From: Paragonimus westermani
Lineage: Eukaryota > Platyhelminthes > Trematoda > Plagiorchiida > Troglotrematidae
Reading direction: 5' to 3'
NCBI GenBank assembly: GCA_008508345.1
Contig: QNGE01003539.1
Span: forward strand, 1 to 64,000
DNA length: 64,000 nucleotides
How positions within the stretch are numbered: position 1 is the first letter of the stretch; each line of letters opens with the position of its first letter. A model generated the notes under the pieces. That model was not told the DNA's origin and made no database searches. It saw only the letters and a list, made by a program, of their open reading frames with translations. The position numbers were made by a program, and so were the translations under genes. Positions 20,870 through 34,469 of this stretch are shown here, piece after piece.

Positions 20870-22514
20870 TAAACCGGGTATTTTCACGCGACTTCGAGGT
20901 GTTAGACAACATCCGGCCAGCAGTCGGCCACACAGTAAGCGAATCGGAATTGAATAAAGAATCATGCTCGGCGTGCTAATTTCGGTTGTTAAGCGCATTT
21001 AAGAACACAATTACCCCTTGGAGTTTTAGAACAATATCCACCACTTCTTCAAACGGTGGTTTCAGGGGGCCAAAGATCGCAATGGTGTTCTCACGGCGCT
21101 CAGAATTATGAGAGATACGATTTTACAGGTAATGTACTATGTCATCTCGTAATGTCCTCTTATCAGATTGCTCCTGCAATTGAGTCAGCAAAAGAAACCA
21201 TGGACCTGGACGAGTGAAAGCAAGAAAGCTTCAGCTATCATGTACACAATATATTTATATGTTTCTTAAATTGTTTTTCTTGCTGTCGTTGAGATGCAGT
21301 GGTGACTGACGCGTTTTCTCCAGTTGGTGCGGTTTGCGCGGAGAATAAGAAGGTTTGGTCCGATAAATTACAGGGTTTATGGTACGGTAACATGGGCGCG
21401 TTATATTCAGGGGTTTCAGTCGTTAAGCTGGTCGGCGTAGGCTGGATTGGCAAGCAGGACTTTCGTTGCAGTTTTCGTTTTACGTAATGTTATCTGGAGA
21501 AGGGGAGCTCGCAAGTTTTTTGGCCGACTGCATGCCTGGCCAGGCCAGAGTCGGTACGACTCCAGTGTGTGGTGCAGGCCGACTCCGGTACGACTCGTCG
21601 CCTGACGAGGGTCAACTCCGGGCCGACTCCGGTTTGTTTTCTGGGGTTTCTATGGGTCCAACACTTTGGTTGGTTCTGACAGATATCCTCATGATTCTAA
21701 TTGAACAAACCTGTGCAGATTTGTCAAAATCCACTGCTTCTACAAACCACGCATTTTTGATGTTTTATTGATCGTCTCTATATCTGACTAAATAAATCGA
21801 TTTTCAACAGTTTACACAAAACTGCGAGCGTGAACTGTGGGATGGAACGGAACAATTTAATGGCGTTCCTGGATTCACTACTCACACTTTTTCAAGATGG
21901 TTCACTTATGCGCTCTGTGCAATGGAACCACAAATCAATCAGCACAGTTACAAGGCAAGTTACAGGCATTCATGGTAACTGTGTGCGGTAGATTTAACCA
22001 CACCGAATATCCCGCCTGTTCGTGGAATGTTCTTCTTGCATGACAAAAATAATTCAAGTGCATCTGTTTCCACTAGTGTGCTGAAAGTATGTTGTCACGG
22101 TTAGCCCACGATAACAGCGAACACGTGATTGCAGAAGATAGGGTGCACAAGGATAGAGTGTGTGTTGAATCAAACAACAGACAATCAGTTTGTATGTACA
22201 ATGAATGTAACAGATGTAAAGATGGTGTGTGACAAGAGCGTAAAGAGGTGGTAGACTCTACGGAACTTCCCCGCCAGAGCGTTAGGCCAGAGGAAACGGC
22301 TAATAAATAAAATCTTCATAGATTTTCGGCTATCTAATAGGTCGATCATAACAGGCGTGTGAGGTGTATAGCTTCAGGTGAGAAGCAGAAACTGGTGTCA
22401 AACGTGGGTTGGATAGACTGAGTGAGATTTCGTGATTCAGTAGGCGGGTCGGGAGCATGCGGACTGAAAGCATGTGTGATGTCTGTCGGGCTTGAAGAAG
22501 ACGTGGAGGCGCGG
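20870..22514. other. Spacer with a GC-rich structured patch
   Basis: Mostly anonymous. Bases 21530-21640 stand out as GC-rich, with the inverted repeat GAGTCG-GTA-CGACTC at 21548-21562 and a 13-base direct repeat GGCCGACTCCGGT at 21577 and 21621. The part 22080-22510 lies downstream of the second gypsy relic and may include its LTR. Confidence 0.4.
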
Positions 22515-24480
22515 TCAGCTCAAGGAACTTTTAATCTGCCATTGCTCAGTGAGTGACGTGTTTCGTCTCTGTCGGTGATGAACTATTTGTCTGCGGTCAT
22601 GTAATCTGAAGGGACCATCGTACGAAGGCTGTAGGTGTGTCTTAATCGAGCCAACACGATTAAAAGCAAAAGGGAAAATGGGCAGATCACGGTGACTTCG
22701 TCCTTGGCACAACGTTTTTTGTGGAGGTGAGGGTTAGATATGCCGCATGTGATTCTTCGGATGCGTGGCATAGTTCGCGTCAGGACTCAGAGACGTGCAG
22801 TAATCAAAGTGAAATTCTCCGGAAAGAAGTAATGTGCAACCATAAACAATTTCCGCCGAGTTGCAACCGACGCCTGTCTTTACGATCGTTCGCAGACCAA
22901 CAGGACTGACAAATGAGCGACTGGACAATTTGGCAACCGCTGGTATTGCCACCAAGGATGGGTTTAATTGACAGTGGGACCCTTCAACCAAACAGTTCAA
23001 CGACGGGTGATACGCGATGTTCGTTATGTGTCCGCATCCAAGAACACGATTTAAATCGCGGAAAAGGGATGACGTGAATTGAGATCCACGGTCAGCAGTG
23101 ATTGTGGTCAGATCGCCGAAACTCGAAATTCACGATTCAACACAGTTGCATGCATTGGTTATCGTCGGCGTGTTGTTCAAAGTAGCGACAATGATTATAT
23201 GGTGAATCAATTTACATGGGTTAGAAGATGTGTGTGATTGTTGGAGGGAGGGAGGGATGGTATGGGCCAGTGATATCAAGATGGACCCTTTTGAATCACC
23301 CGTCGGGTAACACACAATTTTTTGAGGTAACGCTGGAATGACCACATATTTTTCTACGTCGACAATCCAAGCACTGTTTAGTCTAGTTAGGACCATCCTC
23401 ACGAATGCTTGGTCAAATGCGATAGGCGGTGACCAGCTTCGTTGAGGCACGTGTGCTTTAGTGTGAGAAGGAATGGAGGTGGCTAAAAGCATCGGACTGG
23501 TGTGTAAAATTAACAAACGGTTGAGATTTACCGGCAAACGTGTCGCGATTAATTGAGTAGTCTGACTGAGTACCAGTACCGGCCAGAAGAGGAACAGAGG
23601 GCTAACACAAGTGGTTTGTTATCAGTTGGAACAATGGAGTCACGACCCTCCAGAAAGTGTCGACAGTGTAAAGGTGACATGTATGGTCCGTCACTCACGA
23701 CCTAGGATACTGTAGTGCGTCTACACTGGTTGGAGACATTTTGGAGGGCGATGACAAAGGCTGAATTTCGCCATTCAATTTTTGTTGTGAAACAGCGCTG
23801 ACCTCCGACTGAGATGCATCAATTTTCAGGATTGTTACTTTCAGCATTATTGCGGTTGCTTGAGTTAAGGCTTTTTCGGCTTCGAGAAATGCATTACTAG
23901 TGTCACGAGACAGAACGACGTGTTTGAGATTGGCTTCTAAAATGTCTGTTATGGGTTGCAACAGCTTTAAATCCTGTGAGACGAAGCAACAGCAGTAAGT
24001 AACGAGCTCTAAGAAACGCCGGAAACCTTTTAGGGACTGTGACCGCACATAATCATTGGCAGCTATTAGTTTCTCGGGTAAAGCTTGAATGCTGTTAAAG
24101 TCGATTCGATGTTTAGGGAAATCCATGGAATTCACTCCGAAGATGCACTTCACAGGGTTTTGTCTCACACCACATAAGACAAAACGTTCGATCAGCTTCT
24201 GAAGATGCGCTTTTTGCCGTCGCGCTTGTTCACTGGCAACTTCGACGCCATTAATATGAACGCACACTTGATCGATGATCCTTTGGAAAGCCTACGCGAA
24301 GTTCCTCAAGCCTAATGGCGTGTGGACGAGTTCATAGAATCCAGAACAGGTAATGATTGCGGCTTTTGGGACGTCCTGCTGGGCCACCGGGATTTCAGGG
24401 TAGGATTTAACGGAATCTACTTTTGTAAAGTGTAAATCGATGTAGTTACTCAGCTCATCCCCGAATATTGAGGAGCATGA
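22515..24480 (-). pseudogene. Second gypsy relic: RT, RNase H start, integrase
   Basis: On the minus strand, 24440-24270 reads EIPVAQQDVPKAAIITCSGFYELVHTPLGLRNFA-AFQRIID with one stop. The 24267-23695 frame continues from the mutated motif C (HINGVEVAS in place of YIDDxLVAS, so both Asp residues are lost) through KLIERFVLCGVRQNPVKC, RFLELVTYCCCF and QPITDILEA to an RNase H beginning ILKIDASQSEV. Integrase follows: VHLDITGP near 23290, TITADRGSQFTSS near 23080, the Glu region NCLVEGSH near 22990, SAEIVYGCTLLLSGE near 22840, and a C-terminal YDGPFRL module near 22620. Frames shift repeatedly. It is a CsRn1-like lineage but much older than the element at 9.8-15.1 kb. Confidence 0.88.
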
Positions 24481-24599
24481 AAGATATCTATTCTGGTTGC
24501 TTCGTCTTCCCCGACTGATATTCTCAGGGGAACCTTACCGTTATTCCCGGGAAATATCACCTACATTCTTATCGGTGGGTGTCACAGCTAACCAGATAG

Positions 24600-25460
24600 A
24601 GCAGTCATGGAATGCCCTCAAGTGCCCAAATATACCAGAGTTTTCACATTTCATCTACCACGCCGATGATACAATAATATTCAGTCACTCCAACCAGACA
24701 GTAGATAACCCAGTGCGAAGCTTAAATATTTGCTATTTCATCCTGCGACCAATGTGTGAATCCGAGGTCAACAGTTGCCCTTCCTAATTAGATCCATACA
24801 CCTCCGTGAAGTTAGCTCCATCAAAAAAGCTGTCCTTTGGAAACCCATGTAGTCCATCGATTATCTGATTTGGACAGTTTTATGCCGTTCCACCATAAGC
24901 ACGTAGTGTTAAGCACACTAATGAAGCGAATAAAACGAAGTAGTGCAAGAATCAGCTTAACGGGTAAATTAGATGTCGTCCCCTCCGTACTACAATATAC
25001 ATAATTATCACAAAATGCTCATGAGGCACATTGGATCGAAACCGCCATTTGACCAAGCAGTTACTGCAAACCGAAACGAGTTGTACATAGAGCTGCCTTT
25101 CAACGGTGGATACAATAGGCATCATATAACACAAAGACTAATAACTCCGATCAAGCAAACGTTTGACTCAGGCGAACTTCGTGTACTTGCTTGGAACCAG
25201 GGAAAATCAACATGCCTATGCTTACTTACGAAGTTTCTATTAATTATTGCAGGTCTACAAACACATTTACACGGGAGATGTTAGGTCGCCAGAATAAAAA
25301 GATATTTGCTTCACTGCATGCAGAAGAAACGCAGTGCTGATGAAACACGCAAACAGCCAGTGATCATATTCATTAGACACGTCCTGATCAGTGGTCATTC
25401 TATAGACCCCATTAGGGAATCCAGCATCCCATCGCACGACTCCGGTGAAAACTTTCTGCT
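24600..25460 (+). pseudogene. Penelope-like relic
   Basis: In plus-strand order the pieces are: FIYHADDTIIF near 24650-24680 (motif C with an altered first half), SLNICYFIL then ESEVNS, FLIRSIHLREVSSIKKAVLWKPM near 24783-24850 (family FLDVxxxRxxxGSIxxxVxRKPTW), RNELYIELPFNGGYNRHHITQRL at 25070-25140, and HVLISGHSIDP near 25380-25410 from the GIY-YIG region. Spacing between motif C and the LPF segment (about 400 bases) agrees with the intact frame at 19.5 kb. The GIY-YIG catalytic words are not preserved. Confidence 0.72.
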
Positions 25461-28400
25461 GTTTTCTGGGTCGGTCGCAAGCAGTCAACTGAAGCAGGCC
25501 CTATGTGTTCGGAGATAGCTTGAATTCGCCTTACACCCAGTGGAATATCTTAAACCACACTAAACGGCGATTCAAACAGTCACCTGATTAGTTGGTATGA
25601 ATGGTTAGAAGCGAGTCACGCCGATGTAAGTTTGGCATAGAAGAGTCAGGACGAAGAGCTCGTACCTCCCACTTTGCGTGTTTTGAACATCTCCAAACAC
25701 TCATCGTCCGCAAGGGACTTTCCTTCACGTAACTGAAAAAGAGCGTGGTTAAATATTACAATCTGTCAAAAGTGGCAAAACTTGATGTAACAGTGAATTT
25801 TGACTGAATGTGAAAGAACTCGAGTGGAGACCACAAACTTGTGACCAGTACAGTTATAAGCTGCTCGTCTGTAGTACTATAGTGAAACTGTCGTGAATTA
25901 AACTTTTTGTGGATTACTTTTTCTCAATTGTGAGCAGCAAATCCTACATAGCTGACCAGTCTCAGAAAGATGTTTTGCTACCAAAATCAGGTCAACAGCC
26001 GATACATTTCAATATGCAAAAATTCCACGCAGCCCATCTGTTACGCAATAATGCTGGCAGACGGTCACGTGCAGTGAATCAGAGACAAAATCTGTATTAA
26101 TTGTTTACGCACGTCCACTGCTTCTGCCCAACAAAAAAGTGACTACGATTTCCTGATTTTTCAATTTCCAAATTGCGCTTCTGTATTTCATCAGTATTAG
26201 TTGGGTACTTGCACATCGACGAGCATAAATTTCTAGTGTCATCCACCCTTTAGAAATGAATAAAACCGACGGCTGTAAGTGATTGCTATTCTGAAAGTTG
26301 AGTTCCGAATTGAGATGCATAAGAGGCATTTGCAAGCAAAATCTTACGAAGTTATGCACTTGTGTACATCACTTGGCGTGAACTTTTTGTACCGGAACAG
26401 CTCAAAGTAGATTTCTCTGTGTTTAACAATTAAAACGCGCACCACCTCACCGTAATATCAAGTCAAGTAACGTACTACTGAATCGCAATCAGCAAGAGCT
26501 GAAGTCGTCCTGAGAGACTTACAGAGGGTTGTGACCTATTGTGAAAGTTCTACTGACCGGTTTTTGATTCGATTATGTAAATTTTTGTGTTGCCGTTCTA
26601 CAACGTACAAAAGCAAACGTGGTAACATTGTTCGGTCAATCGTTTCGTCCAGTTTCAAATACGAATTCACTTGATGGACTGTCCAACAGTTAGGTTACCA
26701 ACCAGCCGTCAAAATCGTTTACACGGATCTAAGTGAAATCTGTCTGGTCATGTCTGAAGTTTGTAGTGTTGTGATCGAAAACTTAAGAATTTTAGTTGGA
26801 TGCCCAGCTGTGTTATGCCTGAACAAAGACGCACGGGCTGTGATGATGGATAATACGGGACATATGGATAAAACTCCTGAAATTCTTGGTGAAACTGAGG
26901 TCTGTCCAACGTTAATCGTGACAACGTTTAAGGAATAGAAGAGGAAATCATCTGCAGGTTATAAAAATTGAAGACAAACGACGTAATGCTCACTGTTGAG
27001 GTCAACAGATACACGTAGGGCTCATGTTTGTGAACTATCCAGAATCCACAAACCTGATTTCTCATCCATGTATTTGCAATTTCGTTCACACAACTGAGTT
27101 TCTCGGTACAATATTATGGATACCCAGAACTAGTTCGGGCACATTGTTTCCTCTGTGCGTATTGAAACTTTAATGACTTTCTGTCGGTTACTCGGTTGAG
27201 ACAACTATTTCTACTAATGTCATCTCATCTGTCGACGAAATGTGGCTGAGTATACAACTTTCCGATTCGTTGTTGGTCTGCCCGAGACACTGTCAATAAA
27301 CCTATGACATGGAACGCTAAACATACACTTGTTGTTCCAGCCAGTAAACACTAATAGGGCAAACAGTGATTCGGGTTCTAAAGAGCATTTACTGATTTTC
27401 GAACGACTACACTCCCGCATTGTTACCGCACTGTTACCCAGACGGTGTGATCTGAAATACGTTTTCTGACCCAACATAGTCTGGTTTGGTTTGTTAGCGG
27501 ATCCTATTGAAATATAGTCTAAGTTTTTGTGTTAGGTATTAGCAAGTAACCTCTTTCAAATCTTCCCAGAACTGAACCTTCTCAGATTTCGATAGCGTTA
27601 TAACACCATTATTACTTACGACGAGTGATTTTGCAAATTCGTTGAGAAATTTATATGGTGCACCGTAAAAAGTGCACTACATTAGCCCTTGCCATTTCTA
27701 TGGCTGTAGCAACTATCGGCTTTCAAACCGCCCGGCTATGGATACGGAGAACGAGTTATTTACAACCCCCAAGAGCAATCCGCCGCCGCGTTTGCTTCAA
27801 TGTTGTACACTACATTCATCGCTGTGCTCGGATGTCGGGAAAGCACCGTTACTAGAGTAAATGTAAACGAGCGTTTCTTCAGGCTCAAGCTGACACTCAT
27901 GACATATATAACGGAAAAACTTCTGACTTGAAGTAAGATTTATGTTGACATCTACATTACGTAGTTTGGCCCACAATCACTATTCACTAAACACTAGGTT
28001 CGAGAATTGTACCCAACCGTATGAAATTATGTTCATACTTTCAAACATCTTTCTGTACTGTAGTTTCTCTCCCATGTTACTTCTTGGTGTCTGCCCGGGT
28101 GTAAGTACCAGCATTAGGCAAATTTTACTCGAGATGCAGGCTTGAAAAGACTTTCGTTCACTTTTGTGTTCTATACATGGTGATATATATATATATATAT
28201 ACATGGACTTTTAAAGCATCAACTGTTCAAACGATCTGGGTTCCCTTGTGTGTTCTGGACATTTGGAACAGCGATAGATGGACAAAATGGGACGCTGGTA
28301 GTGGATTGTGGTAACACAATCAACTATATCGATGGATATTCACCTCTCAAATCTCTCAGGATAATGAGTTCGTCTGGTGCAATCCATTGTGTACCTCTCA

Positions 28401-28683
28401 CTCTGCTTTCTTTTGGGAAGCAAAACTACACTTCGTTTGAAGAAGGCAATAGCTTCTACTAATTGTGGTGAAGAACCTTCAATGATACCAGTGTATTTGC
28501 CTGCCTTAACAGAACCGTGGGCGCTCCAATAGAGGTGAGGAATTTGACGCACATCCTTATTGATAAAGTGACCTTACGTACCGCGCCCAAAACGAAAAAT
28601 GTGGTGACCCTATCGTTTGTTTCTGACTATGTTTCAGTTCCGACTGCCATCTGTACTCTTTTTCTTTTCCTTTTATGTGTGCT

Positions 28684-28925
28684 TAAACGTTTATTTGAAC
28701 AATTCAGGATGCCGGCAAGCATCTGGTCCACTATCACGTACGACTCATGCTCTACATTCGCCTACCGCTCTGCTGCGTTGTCCCGTTTTTACATTCTCTC
28801 GCTCTCAGGTCAACTTCGCATGTCGACAATTTATTCCTTGTTTACCCATTGCGTTATTCCAAACCCGTCATCTTTGGTTCTCTCGATCCCATAAACGCCG
28901 ACTGCAATTTTAATCAGTTAAAAAA
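28684..28925. repeat. Unclassified dispersed repeat, copy 1
   Basis: This copy aligns over its length with 29571-29806 at perhaps two thirds identity. The best word is GTCAACTTCGC followed by TCCTTGTTTxCxCAxTGCGTT. There are no coding motifs, tRNA boxes or terminal repeats that I can see. Confidence 0.6.
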
Positions 28926-29570
28926 CGCAACTTGTTAATTCCGGGCTGGTTCAATGAGTCACATTTATCGGCTTACCCAGTTGTAGTATTTCTGTCACGT
29001 AACCTCTTTATTCATCACAATCACCTCGACTTTCATTCGCTCGTAGGTATCATCGATTCTAGTGTACTGTGTCAACATGTTCCTTGTTAAAAGGAAAGCA
29101 GCCTTACTTTTCCTTTGAGCGTAACAGAAGGGGATACCAGATAAGTTTATCTTCTCTCAACAATGAATCATGCAAACTACACATACTGAGAGTAAACCAC
29201 TTATCATCTGCGTGAGACGTTAAGGTCAAACATCGTGAGGGACGCGAGAAAACTTATAAGTCTGTGAGGACCGCCTAGGATGGAGGCGACCGAGGTTACG
29301 ATCCTACTTGGTCAAACACAACTTGATCACTTCCAGTCGTTTTTACTTCCTCTTCCACCTATGGTGGACATGAGGTGTGTGTGATAACAGTGAATTGGAC
29401 CATTTATGCCTGTGTCAGCAGTTTTGGCCGACTGAGTCACTGGTGCATTATCAACGCTCTGGTTGTTTTCTGGAGGAGGAGGAGGAGGAGGAGCTCTGTA
29501 ACTACTATATTTACCGACTGTCGTGTACAGTGAAGTTCTGATTATCATTTTTTTTACGAAACTTCGTGCA

Positions 29571-29806
29571 TACTGAACGTTTGTTTAAACGAGCAGGGAT
29601 ACTGACATGTACCCGTGCGCACTCGAACGCTCGACTTATGTCGCACACCTACTTAACTCTCCGCAGTGTTAACGTTTCTTCTTATTACTCGGTTGCTTGC
29701 AAGTCAACTTCGCGTACCAACCATATACTCCTTGTTTGCTCAATGCGTTGTTCTCAATGGGTCATCTTCGACTCACTTGATCATACAGGGGCAACTTAAT
29801 GCGAAT
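29571..29806. repeat. Unclassified dispersed repeat, copy 2
   Basis: This is the partner of 28684-28925 in the same orientation, about 640 bases downstream. It is preceded by a run of T at 29549-29555, which could be coincidental or a reversed tail. Confidence 0.6.
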
Positions 29807-31854
29807 ATAAGGCGGTTTTGTGGTGGAGAGTGACACTACGATATAACCGTTTTATAATAAGCAGCTGTGTTTTTAGTAGCATAGTACGTATGTTCTGGAA
29901 CTAGAGGGCATTCTCAACGCCAGGATGACGATGGATCAGAAGCGGTTAGTGGAGTAGTGTGTACGCACTATGAGGGATGTATCACCAGAGCGACTGACAA
30001 GGTATTAATGCCCAATGTTTGTGAATACACGTCAGAGGTGTAAATGGTTGCACGTCTTCGTGGTCCTGTTTTAACATAACCTGTAAGGAATTTCACGCAG
30101 AAAACAACTTGACAGGCCAAGCGTTTTCTGCTGTTACAGCAGTAACAGCCAGCAAAATTATTAGTGCGTACTTAGTGAACGAAGACAGTTCGGTTGCTTT
30201 CTGGATCTCGGATGGGTTACCTGAATCAAATTCTGAATCATCTGGGCTACGGTAATGGATTTCGTTGCTTGACGAGTCAGATTCTTACCAAAGTATCCGA
30301 GGAATGTCAACACTCTAGTCACAATGGATATAACAACCTCCATATATAACTGACCTGCTTGTACACCACAGAACGATCCTTTCCATCAACGTCACAAAGT
30401 TACTAGACAAGCTAATAAGCAAACTATAAAGTGCTGTTATAATATTGATGACGATAATGGTGATACTATTTCTTCACTTCGAGATCATATTCAACAAACG
30501 TTGATGTGAGAAGTTGGGAATTCAGGGATACACCTTTACCAAATTAAACAGGAATATGAGAAATCAGAATCTCAGGGCCACTTGTCAAGCAGATGTCGGA
30601 AATTACATGTTAAACTATGAAAACTTTTTTTAATTTTTACGTATGTTGCCACTCACCTTTGGAAAGTGTTACAGAGTTGTATGGTTGAGTTCAGAAAATA
30701 ATATTCGGGGTGTTTACCGCTCAGTTCTGGTGATAACTTTTGCTGTTACTCGATCTCTTCTCAATGGATTGCATCTTGCCGAATTCGGACCAGTTTGAAG
30801 CGTTACGTTGTTTGGCAAACCTAGTTTTTTGAGCTACCGAAGATGATAGGAAACCAACAAAAATAGGGAGCTGGTAACATACAATAAAAAAATTCTGAGC
30901 GGGTTGTTCAACTAAATACATTTATGAATTCACGCCAACAATAGTGAGAATGTATATGCCTGTTTGACAGGAGTGTTCATTATCATACTCTGAAGGCAAT
31001 GGATATAACAGGGCAAGTGCGTCATGCGAATACGTTGTACTCAGCGATGAATGTCTAGGTTGGTCACTCAGATTGCACGTGACTGAATATCATATGAGAA
31101 GGATACCTGAGTTTATCATGAAGAATCATGGAGAATCAATATCATTGTGAAAGTAGAGACACCATGTTTCGCGCACATAGCGGAGTATGCGACAGGATGG
31201 ATTGTATACAGTTTCGCGATTGGGTGTTAAATCGGAATGTATACTACTGGAATACGACAAGCGAAAGCTTTGTTGGCTTTCACTTCGAAAGGCCGAAGTG
31301 TAGTGTGTTACACAATGGGCCTTGTGTGCACACAGACCTTTTTGTCGCTTTCTGTTCGAGGACGCATTCGACAAGCAAGCTGATGGTGAATATTCTGTCA
31401 AACCTGAGTAAGTGGTTCGCCTAATTTGCAACATCTCGTATTTTACGATGCCGCCACTTACCACTTTTGTGAGCTGACTCTCATTATGTATAAGGAAGCA
31501 GTACACACGAGCAAAATGACAAGCTGACCTAAGATGTGTGTGTATTTCCTGCGCCATCTGTCATGCTGACATGAATTCATAATTGCACTTACTAGAGGGT
31601 CAAAGTGAAGAACTGTAGTATACCGACTTTTGCTAATGTGTAACTACGTGAGATTTTGAACCGGATCTTGTGTAGTTGTTAGAACTACACCATTCAAGAA
31701 ATCAGGACACAGTGCAACAAACAGCAGGTCCTCCTTTTCGGTATTTTTAAGAAGGCTATTTCTGATAAGTAGATTGACGTCAGAAACGGACTCGCGTGCT
31801 ATCCACAGACAAAAGCCAGATGTTTCCTAGGTCAAAGTCGAAGAGATTCACAAC

Positions 31855-32010
31855 AGACAAAAAGTCTGAAGATATATATTGTGTTTGTTAGTGCAAGACG
31901 GCTATTTAAGCCGTTTTAAAATAGTGGATATTCATACCAACACAAAGGTGGTTCAGAAACCTGTTGGAAATACAGGAGTATTTTACCGTGAAGAAGTTCG
32001 CGAAAATGAA
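31855..32010 (-). pseudogene. 3' end fragment of the CR1-like relic family
   Basis: The minus strand reads FANFFTVKYSCISNRFLNHL, matching NFFPVKYSYIWNKLQNE of the relic at 6.1 kb, and the following DNA also aligns with 6040-6100. Only the C-terminus and 3' UTR are clear; whether the fragment continues to 32.4 kb is uncertain. Confidence 0.65.
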
Positions 32011-32699
32011 GTCTTATTTCTAAGTTTATATTGAAACTGTGTTGTAACTGATTGACAAAATTTTTAATGTAGTCATCCGATATGACTTACAAAACCCGAA
32101 ATATTGGAATATCGTTTACCAGAGTAGCCACCAATTCAAAGCAAATTAGTTCTGAACGCATGGGGGGAATCTGACACCCGTTAATCAGTGTCACAACAAA
32201 CCGGAAAATGCGTTTCAGGTTGCTCCGAAAATGGCAGAGTATTCGTCCAGGACTTTGTATCTGTGTCCTGTTCGGATTACAGGCTTTACGGTTAATGTCG
32301 CTAAATGTTGCCTGTCTGCTTCTGTACAGAGGCCTAGTGTTTCCAGCTAAGTGTCTTGCCAATTTGGCAACATGGCTGTTGGTAAAAACAGCTAGTTATC
32401 TTTTCGTCCTTCCTATTTAGACCACAATGCAGCGACACGAATATGTAAGCTGTTTATTCTTGGAGTGACACGATTTTGGCTTGTTGTATTATACATAATC
32501 TGCTGCAATATGACACCTGGACACAGCGCTTATTCAGAGTATTTTGTCACTGTTGACCAGTTAGCACCTAAAACAAATTTCCGAACAATCTGCGATGAGT
32601 ATCCAATCGTCTACAGAATATCAGAGAGTGTACTGGAGTCTAACGTTGAACGTTCGTACATGAGTAGCTTCCACGCTCTATGAAAAAACATCTTAACTA

Positions 32700-33440
32700 G
32701 ATTCTTCGTATAGTTCATTTGACAGAAGCTTCGAAGCGCACATGTCATCCCATTCACGTAGACTTTTTGCAGGCGGATTTTTCTACTCTGCCATCTGACC
32801 TTCGGAAAACTCGAATGACGAAGAATGGAAGGCAGCTCTTTACTTCGATCTGTCTTGTATACTGAAGATTTGGATTAGCATAATTCAACGTCAATAACAA
32901 CAGGCTTAGATCACTTGAATTTTCACGAATGGCCAGAATGTCGTCTACGTAGCACTTCAGTGATACTGGTTTTGACAACTTTTCACATAATATGAATTCT
33001 ACATGACCAACAAATAAATCCACCAAGAATGAACTCAGCAGATTGCCTGTTGTACGATCGTTCATTTTTGGAATAAGAAGACGTCTGGAACTCGGACTTC
33101 ACATTATGCGTGCACAAAAGTAATGAGAGTATCAGTTTAAACACCGGAATGAGAAGCGGACCAATGTTACTTAGATTGTAAACACGAATGCCGTCAGCTG
33201 TTGCATGAAACAAAATGTTGGCCAGCATGGAATTCACATCGGGTGAACACATCCTAACCGACCACACAGCTTACAAGTTCGAGGCAATCTTCATAGTCTA
33301 TTTACTGATTCACTTTATGACTAGTTCAGGCAAATCACCTGACCGGCAGCTGACTTGTGAGGTGATGAGCTGCACTCCGACATAATAGGCCGATGTGTAG
33401 GATCGGTTTCTCGAGGTTTGGTCAGTCCACGCACACGTGT
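32700..33440 (-). pseudogene. Penelope-like RT relic
   Basis: On the minus strand the RT motifs come in order: GLTKPRETDPTHRPIMS near 33420-33370 (family GLPKxHK...RPIxS), PDVNSMLANI near 33245-33210 (motif A), LLLCTHNVKSEFQ near 33110, LLSSFLVDLFVGHVE near 33040-32995 (motif B), CYVDDILAI near 32960-32930 (motif C) and LPFFVIRVFRRSDGR near 32840-32790. Two or three frame changes occur. The GIY-YIG part is absent, so the copy is truncated or interrupted at its 3' side. Confidence 0.82.
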
Positions 33441-34469
33441 GTTTTCGTACTGGATTGATCACCTTGTATCGACTGGTAGGGATTATGCCACTTGTCTCTG
33501 ATCTTTATAACTTGCGGATCGCTACCTGTCGTGAGTGTCGTCTGGAAGACATTCGTATGTCACCGAGAAGTTCAAGCATTTTGTTAGTGCACTCCATTTT
33601 GTCCATCAGCACAAAATTTTGCCTGTGTTCGAAATTAACGTCATTAATTTTCCACCTTTAATTTTGTTCTTCAAAATGGAAGTGTGCCGATGTCAATAGA
33701 ATGTGGCGCATTTGATTGTGGTTGTGATGTTGGTAGTCTTGCTTTCGGTCAATTATGATTTCCCCTAGATGTCGTCGAACGCTGATGACGTTGATCATAC
33801 GGATTTCCGAATCCGAAGTATAACACAAACACTTCAATTTTATTCGGTGTTATAGTAAACTTCAAATCTAAACAGAGACTTTTGGTTTGAGTTCATGCTA
33901 ACTTTCTGGCGATAGACTGGTAACTTATTTATCCAACACTTCAGGAAATGTTGAACAGGACAAATTGAATCAACGAGCGGTTTGGTCATGTTCGCATGGC
34001 GTGATAAATGACCATTGGAGGTGTTCGGGCACACTAATGTCAGAAATAGGTCGATGGTTGTAGATAAATGTGGAGCACTCGATTTGAAGCAAAACGTAAT
34101 TTGGTAACGATTCAGCAATGCAGACGGTAGACTGAATGTCGTCTTGATAAGGTTTTTGTGCTTTTAGCCTGGACTACCAGCAAGCGCATCTGCTCTGACG
34201 GGGTGTGAAAGAGTTTGACGATCCCTAATCGAACGTAAATGACGGTGTTCGCAGTATAGTCGACAAGCGGTATAGAATTATCGAGCAGTTAGCGATCATT
34301 AGTGACAATACTTGAATGCCATTAGCCTTCTTTTGCATCACAGCTCCAGTGACATCAGGTTCTTTTGTGTATTTTGTTGACAAAACGAGAAATTGCTTGA
34401 ATAGAGGAATGCGTAAGGCGATTTTGCAGTCGTTACGAAACATTGAAGGATCTCCATACTTGATAACAC
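33441..34469. other. Spacer with no recognised gene
   Basis: Short frames only. One stretch (34225-34479, minus) superficially resembles RNase H but is not convincing. Confidence 0.4.

Larger units (their letters stand above)
25520..31850. other. Long spacer with two related repeats and simple repeats
   Basis: No gene is identified. It holds the diverged repeat pair at 28684-28925 and 29571-29806, an (AT)n run at 28184-28201 and a (GGA)n run at 29473-29491. The minus-strand stretch 29525-29405, which reads the GGA run as polyproline (KYSSYRAPPPPPPPENNQS), follows an acceptor-like site and might be an exon. Everything else is AT-rich with only short chance frames. Confidence 0.35.

Noticed and set aside
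28184..28201. (AT)n run as an origin or promoter element.
   Set aside because: It is a plain dinucleotide microsatellite with no supporting context.
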